Source: Actinomycetota bacterium (GTDB lineage: Bacteria > Actinomycetota > Actinomycetes > Actinomycetales > Microbacteriaceae). Taken from it: a DNA stretch of 58,952 nucleotides. The stretch's first letter is position 1, and each line of letters opens with the position of its first letter. Below, in pieces: positions 39,941 to 49,066 of the stretch. Below the pieces are notes generated by a model. It saw only the letters and a program-made list of their open reading frames with translations, was not told the origin of the DNA and did not search any database. The translations under genes and the position numbers were made by a program. The DNA lies in NCBI GenBank assembly GCA_009923455.1, contig RFTL01000002.1, positions 1 to 58,952 of the forward strand, read 5' to 3'.

Positions 39941-39969
39941 AGTCTATGGTGCGGCTCGGACATTTTCAA
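39941..39969 (-). promoter_or_regulatory. promoter of the dnaE2 operon
   Basis: Minus strand TTGAAA-N17-TAGACT; the LexA box then spans the expected +1. Confidence 0.75.
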
Positions 39970-40658
39970 AAATTAATCTCGGAAATTAGTTCTGGGTGGT
40001 TATTTCGGACATTGCCGACGTCCTTAGCGACGCGGTATTGGCTCAAATCGTGTGCTACCAAGTCTGATTCTGCAGCCAATGCGTGCAGCAGTTCTTCGGT
40101 GGTTTCATAATCCGGAGACATCCAGGCATCGACCCCATCCTCAGAGAGAAAAACTGGTGAACGATCATGAATTGACACAAGTGCTTTGGGGGCAGTTTTG
40201 GTGAGGATCGAACAAGTTAGAACCCAACGGCTCGGGTCATCGCTTGCCTTGACTGGATCTCGCCAAAAAGAGTAGATGCCGGCAAAAGACAGAAATGGTT
40301 CCTGATGAATGTAGTGCGGGTTCTTTTGGCTATCCCATTCAAAGTAACCAGAGGCCGGCACCACACAGCGCTTTTTCAGTGCGGCATCACGAAAACTCGG
40401 CTTTTCTAGCACGGTCTCAATTCGAGCATTGAATAGTGGCGTGGTTCCAGCCTCTTTTGCCCAGCTTGGAATCAAACCAAACCGAGCAGGGTGGATCTCT
40501 CTATGAGGCTCAGCGTCAATCTCGCGCTCTACAACTATTGGGACGATGTTTGTGGGGGCGATGTTGAAACTAACCACCTCAAAATCCAATGGGAAACTGG
40601 CTTGGTAATACTCAGCAAGATCATCACGCTCTCGAGCGATTACATATCTGCCACACAT
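39966..40658 (-). CDS. SRAP domain protein (YedK/HMCES family)
   Basis: Catalytic MCGRYVIARERDDLAEYYQ; FNIAPTNIVPIVV; RFGLIPSWAKE; NARIETVLEKPSFRDAALKKRCVVPASGYFEW; SIHDRSPVFL. Confidence 0.96.
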   Translation of the reverse strand: MCGRYVIARERDDLAEYYQASFPLDFEVVSFNIAPTNIVPIVVEREIDAEPHREIHPARFGLIPSWAKEAGTTPLFNARIETVLEKPSFRDAALKKRCVVPASGYFEWDSQKNPHYIHQEPFLSFAGIYSFWRDPVKASDDPSRWVLTCSILTKTAPKALVSIHDRSPVFLSEDGVDAWMSPDYETTEELLHALAAESDLVAHDLSQYRVAKDVGNVRNNHPELISEINF

Positions 40659-40660
40659 GT

Positions 40661-41431
40661 CTAAATCCGCTCGCTAAGTAGCGATAGCCGCTTTCGAAAG
40701 CTGACATGTTTCCTAGGAGCGCAGATGGGGATTTCGCCCCATTGAGTTACAGCCCTGATGCCTTGCAGTGCACTAAGGCTCCAGATTTCACGGTTCTCTA
40801 AATCTTCTGGCCGAGCTCGTTTCAGCGAGATCTCAAAGCCCGCTTGGCTTGCTAGACCAAGCACCAGCTCACGGGTAATGCTGGGAAGCCATTTGGTTGA
40901 GTCGTCTGGGGCACAAAGCACATCGTCCTCCCACCACATGATTGAGCTCAGCGCACCATCGGCGATGAAGCCAGCTGAATCCAATATGACCGCCTCATCA
41001 GCGCCATGAAGGTTGGCCTTTCGGCGAAGTTTTTGACAAACAGAAAGGTCGGGACCCTTGGTCAGGTGGTCTACTCTGGGATCTGGTTCATCGCAGCTCC
41101 AAAGCGTCAAGGTTTCGGTTCGCTCCGGGGCCTCTCTGAGTCGAAGAAAAAACTGATCCCCAACGGGTTGAAATGCGCGATATTCCAGCCTGGGGAACCA
41201 TGCGCCTGTCTTGGGCAGAAGTTCAATAACTGCTCTTCGAAATGCCTCAAAGTCCAAATCCGATTCGACACCAACTCCGCGACGGAAGCGGTCAAAGTGC
41301 TTCTGAATTGCTCTAACCGCGCCGTTTTCTACAAGGAAGCTATCTGCGACGCTAAGTTGCTCGGCAATGGCGTAGTCGACTTTCACAAACCGGTTGGAAT
41401 CAAACCGGTAGAAATCTCCGTTAACGCTCAT
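40661..41431 (-). CDS. pabC: class IV aminotransferase (aminodeoxychorismate lyase-like)
   Basis: Class IV aminotransferase features (EAVILDSAGFIADGALSSIMWW) and divergent pairing with pabB. Confidence 0.8.
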   Translation of the reverse strand: MSVNGDFYRFDSNRFVKVDYAIAEQLSVADSFLVENGAVRAIQKHFDRFRRGVGVESDLDFEAFRRAVIELLPKTGAWFPRLEYRAFQPVGDQFFLRLREAPERTETLTLWSCDEPDPRVDHLTKGPDLSVCQKLRRKANLHGADEAVILDSAGFIADGALSSIMWWEDDVLCAPDDSTKWLPSITRELVLGLASQAGFEISLKRARPEDLENREIWSLSALQGIRAVTQWGEIPICAPRKHVSFRKRLSLLSERI

Positions 41432-41437
41432 CGCATC

Positions 41438-41444
41438 TAGACTA
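41438..41444. promoter_or_regulatory. overlapping bidirectional -10 elements for pabC and pabB
   Basis: TAGACT on + (41438-41443) and TAGTCT on - (41444-41439) inside the 27-bp gap between start codons. Confidence 0.4.
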
Positions 41445-41458
41445 CGGAACTGGAAGGG

Positions 41459-42724
41459 GTGCAAATGCCACTGTTAGTAAGTTCACTGCGTGGCTGGAGC
41501 TCCCTACCCGATGTCTTTGTTTCCTTTTTTGGAAATTCTCCGAATGTTTTTTGGTTGGATCGCTCGCACCATCCAACCTCAGGCTTTTCCGTTATTGGAG
41601 CCGGAGTTGAGACCTCAGAGGTAGAGCGCTTAGGTGCTTACTCGGCTGAAGCTGCAGTCCCGTTTCGTCCGTATCTCGTTGGCGTGCTGAGCTATCTAGA
41701 AAAGGAACTCAAGGGTCACTTTCTGAAAGTCGATAGAGCTATTGTTTTTGAGCACGCCACAAGAATGCTGCACTTTATTGCGGACTGCGAACCGGATGAT
41801 TTCCAGGCTTGGTATCACGCTGCGCTCTTGCGGCTCGCTTTGGTTGGTGGGAACGCCTCAAGCTATGAACTGGATAACCCAGCTGCCACCTCGGCAGTTT
41901 TGAAAGCTGACGACTCTGAAGCCGAGTACCTCGCCAAGATCGAGCGTGCGCAGCGTTACATCGAGGCAGGCGATGTCTACCAGCTTTGTCTTACTACGAG
42001 ACTTCGCGGCTACTACACCGGCGATCCACTGAGCTACTTCCTAAGACTTCGAAAACAGCACTCGGCTCCGTATGCGACTTTTATGCGAATCGGGAATCGC
42101 AGCTATGTTTCCATCTCTCCTGAGCGGCTGATTGAGGTTCATGGATCTCGAGTTCTCAGCTCACCGATCAAGGGGACTCGACGGCGAGGAGCAAATCCAG
42201 AAGAGGACTTGGCGCTGATCGGCGAATTGGCAGCGGACCCCAAAGAGCGCGCAGAGAATCTGATGATTGTCGATCTGATTCGCAATGATCTCGCTTCAGT
42301 GTGCGATCCGGCGTCAGTGACTGTGGAATCACTGCTTGGCATAAAGAGTTACTCCACTGTTCATCAGTTGGTTTCGGATGTGAGTGGAGAGCTGCGTGAA
42401 GACAAAAACGGTTTTGATGCCCTCCAGGCTCTGTTCCCTGGCGGCTCAATGACCGGAGCGCCAAAGATTCGCGCAATGGAGATCATCCGCGAGCTTGAAT
42501 CATCACCTCGCGGAGACTACTCCGGAGGAATTGGTTGGATCGGTAAAGACGGTTCCATGGATCTTGGGATGGTGATCAGAACCGCGATCTTCGAGGACAA
42601 TCAGGTTTCTATTGGAATCGGTGGTGGCATTACCTCGGACTCCGTCCCTGCGATCGAGCACCGAGAAATTCAGCTCAAGGCCGATGCCTTGGTTTCAGCA
42701 CTATCGGCGAACGTGGATTGGTAA
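41459..42724 (+). CDS. pabB: aminodeoxychorismate synthase component I
   Basis: Chorismate-binding motifs: SPIKGTRRRGANPEEDLALIGELAADPKERAENLMIVDLIRNDL; ALFPGGSMTGAPKIRAMEII. Confidence 0.92.
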   Translation: MQMPLLVSSLRGWSSLPDVFVSFFGNSPNVFWLDRSHHPTSGFSVIGAGVETSEVERLGAYSAEAAVPFRPYLVGVLSYLEKELKGHFLKVDRAIVFEHATRMLHFIADCEPDDFQAWYHAALLRLALVGGNASSYELDNPAATSAVLKADDSEAEYLAKIERAQRYIEAGDVYQLCLTTRLRGYYTGDPLSYFLRLRKQHSAPYATFMRIGNRSYVSISPERLIEVHGSRVLSSPIKGTRRRGANPEEDLALIGELAADPKERAENLMIVDLIRNDLASVCDPASVTVESLLGIKSYSTVHQLVSDVSGELREDKNGFDALQALFPGGSMTGAPKIRAMEIIRELESSPRGDYSGGIGWIGKDGSMDLGMVIRTAIFEDNQVSIGIGGGITSDSVPAIEHREIQLKADALVSALSANVDW

Positions 42725-42747
42725 CCTTTACGGGTTGAAAACTAAGG

Positions 42748-45222
42748 GTGTTTAGCTTGCACGAAGAGTACAGTTTTTCCGCTATTCAAGAGCGTTGGCT
42801 TCCAATCTGGGATGAGCTAGCGCCCTTTGATTCGTCTAGACCGGATGATTCTCGTCCAAAGAAATACGTGCTGGATATGTTCCCCTATCCATCGGGAGAT
42901 CTTCACATGGGGCACGCCGAGGCCTATGCGCTCGGAGACGTTATCGCGCGTTACTGGATTCAAAAGGGATTCAATGTTCTGCACCCAATCGGATGGGATG
43001 CATTTGGTCTCCCTGCCGAAAACGCAGCCATCAAGCGAGGTTTAGACCCTAGAGGCTGGACCTACGAGAACATAGCCCAACAAAAGGCTTCAATGCGCCG
43101 ATATGCCTGCAGCTTTGACTGGACCAGAGTGCTGCAGACCTGTGATCCGATTTACTATCGCTGGAACCAGTGGCTGTTCCTTGAGTTTTACAAACGCGGC
43201 TTGGCATACCGGAAAAATTCCAACGTCAACTGGTGCCCTTCCTGCCAAACAGTTTTGGCTAATGAGCAGGTTGTTCAAGGTTTGTGTGAGCGCTGTGATT
43301 CTCAGGTAACCAAGAAGGCTCTTACCCAGTGGTACTTCAAGGTGACCGAGTACGCCGACCGATTGCTCGATGATCTAGACAAACTTGAGGGAAACTGGCC
43401 ATCCAAGGTCCTCACAATGCAGCGAAACTGGATCAATCGCTCGCAGGGTGCGAATGTTCGCTTCAAGATTGCTGATTCAAATCGCGAAATTGAGGTCTTC
43501 ACCACAAGACCAGACACCCTTTATGGCGCCACCTTCATGGTTGTTGCAGCTGACTCCGATTTGGCCAGTGAGCTGGTTGTTGATTCTCCACCACAAGTGA
43601 GGATGGAGTTTGTCAGCTACCTCGAGAAGGTAAAGCAGTCCAACGACATTGAGCGACTAGCAACCGATCGTCCAAAAACGGGCGTGAAGTTGGAGCGCTT
43701 CGCGATTAATCCCTTGAACGGCGAGAAGCTTCCGATTTACGCCTCCGATTATGTTCTTGCGGACTACGGAACCGGTGCGATCATGGGTGTGCCTGCCCAT
43801 GATGAGCGCGATATGGCCTTTGCCAATGCCTTGGGTATTGAGGTTCGAATGGTTGTACAGACTGACCAGGAAAATCCAGAGGTCTCCAGAGTTGCCACCC
43901 CAGGGGATGGAGTTCTGGTTAATTCCGGTGAGCTCAATGGGTTAGCCAAGGATGCGGCAATTACTAAAGCGATTGATATTCTGCAACAGCGCGGAACTGG
44001 CGAGGCGGCCAAGAACTTTAGATTGCGTGACTGGCTGATTTCTCGCCAGCGCTACTGGGGGACTCCAATCCCAATCATTCACTGCCCAAACTGCGGCGAA
44101 GTTCCGGTTCCGCAGGATCAGCTTCCCGTTGAGCTACCAAGCTCGGCCGGATTGGACCTATCCCCGAAGGGAACCTCCCCGCTGGGCGCAGCTCAAGACT
44201 GGGTAAACGTCCCTTGTCCGAACTGTTCTGCCCCAGCTAAGCGAGACAGCGACACCATGGACACCTTTGTGGACTCAAGCTGGTATTTCCTTCGCTATCT
44301 GAACCCAAACTCCACCGAATTTCCATTCGATAAGGAAGCGGCTAAACAGTGGGCACCGGTCGATCAGTATGTCGGAGGAGTTACCCACGCAATATTGCAC
44401 CTGCTTTATGCACGTTTTTTCACCAAGGTGCTACATGACATGGGCATGGTCGATTTCGATGAGCCATTCACCAAACTGCTGAACCAGGGCATGGTCCTAA
44501 TGAACGGCTCAGCGATGAGTAAATCCAGGGGTAACCTGGTTCGCCTATCCGAACAGCTCGATGAGCACGGGGTTGATGCAATTCGCCTAACGATGGCATT
44601 TGCAGGCCCTCCGGAGGATGACATCGACTGGGCAGATGTTTCACCGGCGGCGAGCGCAAAATTCTTAGCAAGAGCCTGGAGAATCGCTCAAGATGTCACT
44701 TCTACAGCTGGAGTGGATGTAAGCCTAGGGGACAGGGCTACGAGAGCCGCCACTCACTCTTTCCTTCGAGATTTCACTGAATCAATTGAGGGCTTTAAGT
44801 TCAATGTCGGTGTTGCAAAGGTGATGGAGCTCACCAACATGCTGCGCAAAGCAATCGATAGTGGTGTCGGCGCCGGCGATCCGGCAGTTCGCGAGGGCGC
44901 TGAGGAGCTTGCTAAGGCATTGAGTTTGTTCGCGCCTTATACCGCGGAGGACATGTGGCGGATGCTGGGTCATGAGCCATCAGTTGCTACCGCTGGCTTT
45001 AGAGACGTAGATCAGTCACTTTTAGTTCAAGACACCATTACCGCTATCGCGCAGGTTGACGGAAAACTCAGGGACAAGTTCGAGGTCAGTGTCGACATCA
45101 CTGAGCAGGATTTACGTGAGCTTGCTCTGAGTTCAGACAATGTCAAGCGAGCAATTGGTGATAGGGAGCTAGCTGCGGTAATAGTTCGGGCTCCAAAGCT
45201 TGTCAACATAGCGACCAAATAG
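42748..45222 (+). CDS. leuS: leucine--tRNA ligase
   Basis: [50 protein letters not shown] insert. Confidence 0.97.
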   Translation: MFSLHEEYSFSAIQERWLPIWDELAPFDSSRPDDSRPKKYVLDMFPYPSGDLHMGHAEAYALGDVIARYWIQKGFNVLHPIGWDAFGLPAENAAIKRGLDPRGWTYENIAQQKASMRRYACSFDWTRVLQTCDPIYYRWNQWLFLEFYKRGLAYRKNSNVNWCPSCQTVLANEQVVQGLCERCDSQVTKKALTQWYFKVTEYADRLLDDLDKLEGNWPSKVLTMQRNWINRSQGANVRFKIADSNREIEVFTTRPDTLYGATFMVVAADSDLASELVVDSPPQVRMEFVSYLEKVKQSNDIERLATDRPKTGVKLERFAINPLNGEKLPIYASDYVLADYGTGAIMGVPAHDERDMAFANALGIEVRMVVQTDQENPEVSRVATPGDGVLVNSGELNGLAKDAAITKAIDILQQRGTGEAAKNFRLRDWLISRQRYWGTPIPIIHCPNCGEVPVPQDQLPVELPSSAGLDLSPKGTSPLGAAQDWVNVPCPNCSAPAKRDSDTMDTFVDSSWYFLRYLNPNSTEFPFDKEAAKQWAPVDQYVGGVTHAILHLLYARFFTKVLHDMGMVDFDEPFTKLLNQGMVLMNGSAMSKSRGNLVRLSEQLDEHGVDAIRLTMAFAGPPEDDIDWADVSPAASAKFLARAWRIAQDVTSTAGVDVSLGDRATRAATHSFLRDFTESIEGFKFNVGVAKVMELTNMLRKAIDSGVGAGDPAVREGAEELAKALSLFAPYTAEDMWRMLGHEPSVATAGFRDVDQSLLVQDTITAIAQVDGKLRDKFEVSVDITEQDLRELALSSDNVKRAIGDRELAAVIVRAPKLVNIATK

Positions 45223-45287
45223 CGAGTTAGCCACAACCTCCCAGTGCTCCCGAGTGTGACACCGGATTGCAGTGTCTAATTCAAACC

Positions 45288-45854
45288 ATGGAGCAACTTC
45301 GCAAGTGGTTTGGTGAGTTAGATCAGGGCAGTAAAACCAAGTTGCTGCTTGCTGCCTTAGGGAGCGTCGTGGTGCTCTACCTTCTTTTAAATCAGCAGGC
45401 AAAGCCTGAAGTCAGCGTTGGCGAAGTTCAGCCCACCAGTGTCGAGTTCTCGGCAAGCATCTTCGTGCATGTAGTCGGAGAGGTTCGAGAGCCTGGGCTT
45501 TACGAACTCGACCTTGGGTCTCGGGTCTCAGATGCTGTTGAACTAGCTGGTGGCTTTACCCCTGAAGCCGTTCAATCTTCGGTCAACTTGGCAAGAAATC
45601 TGTCGGATGGCGAGCAAGTGATTGTTGCTTCCGAGGAGCAGCTTCAAGGGTCTCAAGCGAACGGGCTGGTGTCGCTGAATCGAGCAAGTGTTGAAGACCT
45701 GGACACACTACCCGGTGTTGGTCCGGCGCTAGCCAACCGAATCATTGAATATCGAAGCTCGATCGGTTCATTTTCTGATCCTAGGCAACTGAGAGAAGTT
45801 TCTGGAATCGGTGAGAAGCTCTTTGCAAAGATCAAAGACCTAGTGACGCTTTGA
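45288..45854 (+). CDS. comEA: ComEA family DNA-binding protein (SLBB + helix-hairpin-helix)
   Basis: FVHVVGEVREPGLYELDLGSRVSDAVELAGG; LNRASVEDLDTLPGVGPALANRIIEYRSSIGSFSDPRQLREVSGIGEKLFAKIKDLV. Confidence 0.93.
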   Translation: MEQLRKWFGELDQGSKTKLLLAALGSVVVLYLLLNQQAKPEVSVGEVQPTSVEFSASIFVHVVGEVREPGLYELDLGSRVSDAVELAGGFTPEAVQSSVNLARNLSDGEQVIVASEEQLQGSQANGLVSLNRASVEDLDTLPGVGPALANRIIEYRSSIGSFSDPRQLREVSGIGEKLFAKIKDLVTL

Positions 45855-47677
45855 TAGCTGCTGCCATTTTTCTTTGGCTCGGAATTCTGCTCTGGCTCCC
45901 TCAATCAAAGAGTTCGATTGAAGTGGGATTTCCTGAAATCGGGCAGATAACTGATCTCAAGGCCGCTTTTTTAGGCTCGCTTGGACGAGTCAGCGATTCT
46001 GAAGCTTTGGTTGCAGGCCTTGCAATTGGCGAGCGGGATTTGCTCTCGGAAGCTGCACAAGCCCAAATGCGCGAAATCTCGCTAACACATTTGGTTGCCG
46101 TCAGCGGAGCCAATCTCGCCATCATCATGGGGGCAATCTGGTTTTTACTCGCATCGCTTGGAGCAACTCGTTTGCTGAGATTTTTCGTGGCCGGAATCTC
46201 AATGCTCTGCTATGTCCTACTTGTCGGACCGGAACCCTCAGTTCTTCGAGCTGGGGCAATGGCGTTGATTGTTTTGATATCCATGGCTCTTGGGCGTGGT
46301 TCCAACCCGATACACGCCCTCGCATTTGCCATCACACTGCTTCTGGTAGTTGATCCCAGCCTGGCAAGGAACCTAGGGTTTGCTCTAAGTGCTCTTGCTA
46401 CCTGCGGGCTACTGCTAGGTGCTAACGCGATAGCAGACAAACTTGCTTGGATACCACGTCCGCTTGCACTTGGCATTGGCGCTGGGGTTGCCGCTCAGGC
46501 GTTTACACTTCCGGTTGTCCTGATGCTGCAACCCGGGTTTCCGATTTTCGCTGTTCTGGCAAATCTCTTAGTAGAGCCCGTGGTCGCACCCGTGACAGTG
46601 CTGGGCATTGTTGCTGTGCTGCTTATCCCGATAAGCGTCGAGTTATCAAACCTGGCAACATTCCTCGCCACGTTTGGAACTCAATGGATTCTTTGGATAT
46701 CAAACCTCTTGTCCTCGCAGCCAACCACTCGTTTTCACCTGGTTGGGGGTGTGATTGGAGGATTGCTTGTCTGGACGCTGGTGATTTCACTAGCCCTCAC
46801 CGTCGTCAGTAGGGGAAAGCTCAAGGGCCTTGCCGTTATTGGATTGACTGCATCAATAGGGTTTCTCGTTCTTCTGTCGGTTGCAGATCTATTGCGCTAC
46901 AGCGCGACCATGCAAGATTGGGAATTGATGGCCTGCGATGTGGGTCAGGGGGATGCGCTCCTTATTCGTTCACAAAACAGCACGGCACTAATCGATGTAG
47001 GAAGAGAGCCAGCTCTGATTGCTCAATGTCTGCGTGATGCTGGAGTGAAAAAGATTGATCTACTTCTACTCACGCACTTCGATGCGGACCATGTTGGTGG
47101 GGTTATGGGATTAGGAGAGATTTCGATATCGACTGCACTTGTATCCGGGTTCGCTGATGACAGACCACTGGTATCCATCGTCCATGGTTTTCTGGAAAAT
47201 CATGGGGTTCGGGTTCTAGAGGGAATCAGGGGGATGGAGATTGTTCTGGGGGAGTGCAAGCTAGTGATTATTGGCCCTGATAATCCAGCTATCGCTGAGA
47301 CAAGTAATGACGCTTCCTTGGTTAGTTTTCTGGATTGTCCTCGCTATCAAGTTCTAAACCTTGCTGATTCGAGTGAGCACTCACAACATCAGCTACTCTC
47401 CACAATTCGTGCCTTGGTGGATGGCAGAAAGCTTCGGGTCGCAAAGGTTGCTCATCATGGATCTAAGGATCAACTGGAGACTACCTACCAGACCTTTAAG
47501 CCGAATATCGCTCTATACCTGGTAGGGAAGAACACCTATGGACACCCAAATCGCGAGATTCTGAACCTCACCAGGAATCTTGGAGCTACAAATCTCAGAA
47601 CTGATACCCAAGGCGCAATCAGCCTTCAGCTTTCATCAGTCTTGAAGATTATGACCGCAGGTAAGCTATCGATATGA
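45851..47677 (+). CDS. comEC: ComEC/Rec2 family competence protein with metallo-beta-lactamase domain
   Basis: LTHLVAVSGANLAIIMGAIW; LMACDVGQGDALLIRSQNSTALIDVG; LLLLTHFDADHVGG. Confidence 0.93.
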   Translation: MIAAAIFLWLGILLWLPQSKSSIEVGFPEIGQITDLKAAFLGSLGRVSDSEALVAGLAIGERDLLSEAAQAQMREISLTHLVAVSGANLAIIMGAIWFLLASLGATRLLRFFVAGISMLCYVLLVGPEPSVLRAGAMALIVLISMALGRGSNPIHALAFAITLLLVVDPSLARNLGFALSALATCGLLLGANAIADKLAWIPRPLALGIGAGVAAQAFTLPVVLMLQPGFPIFAVLANLLVEPVVAPVTVLGIVAVLLIPISVELSNLATFLATFGTQWILWISNLLSSQPTTRFHLVGGVIGGLLVWTLVISLALTVVSRGKLKGLAVIGLTASIGFLVLLSVADLLRYSATMQDWELMACDVGQGDALLIRSQNSTALIDVGREPALIAQCLRDAGVKKIDLLLLTHFDADHVGGVMGLGEISISTALVSGFADDRPLVSIVHGFLENHGVRVLEGIRGMEIVLGECKLVIIGPDNPAIAETSNDASLVSFLDCPRYQVLNLADSSEHSQHQLLSTIRALVDGRKLRVAKVAHHGSKDQLETTYQTFKPNIALYLVGKNTYGHPNREILNLTRNLGATNLRTDTQGAISLQLSSVLKIMTAGKLSI

Positions 47678-48630
47678 GCGGAAAAACAGTTGCTTGGAAC
47701 CAGATAGCAGCTGCTTCGCTGATAGTTATGTCAGGACCAGAGCAGTACCTGGCATCAAGAGCAATCAGGGCGCTCAAATCATCTCTGAGAAACCAGTTTC
47801 CAGATCTTGAAGTGCACGAGATTGATGAGGGGCAATACGCACCTTCTGACCTTCTAAATCTTGCAGCGCCATCCCTTTTCAACGAGCCGCGACTTATCCT
47901 CATCACGGGCTCACATGAGTCGCTTCTTGATGATCTAAATCAATACCTCGATGATCAGATCGAGAACTGCTTCGTTGTTGTTCGACTACCTAACTTGGTT
48001 GGTCATGCTGGAAAGCTAAAGACCGCTTTAGCTTCTAAGGCGCTAAATGTTCTTTGCGAAGAGGTAAAGAAGGATTCTGACAAGCTGACGTTTATCAATC
48101 AGGAATTGTCGAGCTTAGGAGTAAAGATCGCCCCAGATGCCGCTAGAAAGCTGCTGCAAGCATTCAGCTCTGATCTTGGGGAATTGGCGGCTGCATGTTC
48201 ACAACTTGCCGCAACCGATTCCAACCTCATTACCTCTGAGCAAGTCGACATGACTTTTCAAGGAAGGGTTGAAACTAACGCCTTCAAAATCACCGATGCT
48301 GCCCTTTCGGGCAATGCTGCCGAGGCGATTCGGCTATATCGGCACGGATCTGCAACTGGAGTGGACAACGTTGCTTTGGTCGCCGCTTTGGTGTCAAGAA
48401 TTCGCATGTTAGCAAAGCTTTTCAACGATCCGAGGAGCCAATCTGCAGCTATCGGGATGGCCCCGTGGCAACTTGATAAGGCCCGCAAAGAACTTGCGGC
48501 ATTTTCAGAGCAGCAACTCATTGATTTGGTTGATTTAGCCGCACAGACCGATGCTGATGTGAAGGGTGCTTCACGGGAGCCGGATTACTCGGTCGAGCGT
48601 CTGATTCTGGCTATGAGCCAAAGTAAATAA
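47674..48630 (+). CDS. holA: DNA polymerase III subunit delta
   Basis: SGPEQYLASRAIRALKSSLR...; VALVAALVSRIRMLAKL; located between comEC and rpsT as usual. Confidence 0.88.
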   Translation: MSGKTVAWNQIAAASLIVMSGPEQYLASRAIRALKSSLRNQFPDLEVHEIDEGQYAPSDLLNLAAPSLFNEPRLILITGSHESLLDDLNQYLDDQIENCFVVVRLPNLVGHAGKLKTALASKALNVLCEEVKKDSDKLTFINQELSSLGVKIAPDAARKLLQAFSSDLGELAAACSQLAATDSNLITSEQVDMTFQGRVETNAFKITDAALSGNAAEAIRLYRHGSATGVDNVALVAALVSRIRMLAKLFNDPRSQSAAIGMAPWQLDKARKELAAFSEQQLIDLVDLAAQTDADVKGASREPDYSVERLILAMSQSK

Positions 48631-48633
48631 AAA

Positions 48634-48658
48634 AAAGGGCCGGGGATTCCGGCCCTTT
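48634..48658. terminator. bidirectional intrinsic terminator between convergent holA and rpsT
   Basis: aaagggccgg ggatt ccggcccttt: perfect 10-bp stem flanked by an A-tract on the left. Confidence 0.9.
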
Positions 48659-48670
48659 CCTAAACAAGCT

Positions 48671-48931
48671 TTACTTCGCGGCGACCTTGGTCGCAATTGC
48701 GCTCTTGCGGTTTGCAGCCTGGTTCTTGTGGATTACGCCCTTAGAAACAGCCTTGTCAAGCTTGCGGGTGGCAGTGCGAAGTGCGCTCTCGGCAGCTGCC
48801 TTGTCGCCTGATGCCACAGCCTCGCGAGCTGCGCGGATGGCGGTCTTCAGCTCGGAACGAACTGCCTTGTTGCGCTCCTCGGCCTTGCGGTTAGTGCCGA
48901 TGCGCTTGATGTTCGACTTAATGTTTGCCAT
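48671..48931 (-). CDS. rpsT: 30S ribosomal protein S20
   Basis: [39 protein letters not shown]...[20 protein letters not shown]. Confidence 0.97.
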   Translation of the reverse strand: MANIKSNIKRIGTNRKAEERNKAVRSELKTAIRAAREAVASGDKAAAESALRTATRKLDKAVSKGVIHKNQAANRKSAIATKVAAK

Positions 48932-49066
48932 GTTTCACTTTCTTAGGCGAAAAACTTTTTTCTTGGGAAACCCAAAAGACAAAGCCAAACTCTACCAGTT
49001 TGCCTACTTATGGGCAAGCACCATGCGAGAATACCTTGGTTCCCATTTCTATGTCGAGGTATTGCA

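Noticed and set aside
43449-43460. GCGAATGTTCGC palindrome inside leuS as an SOS box
   Set aside because: Does not match TCGAAC-N4-GTTCGA, and is internal to a housekeeping gene
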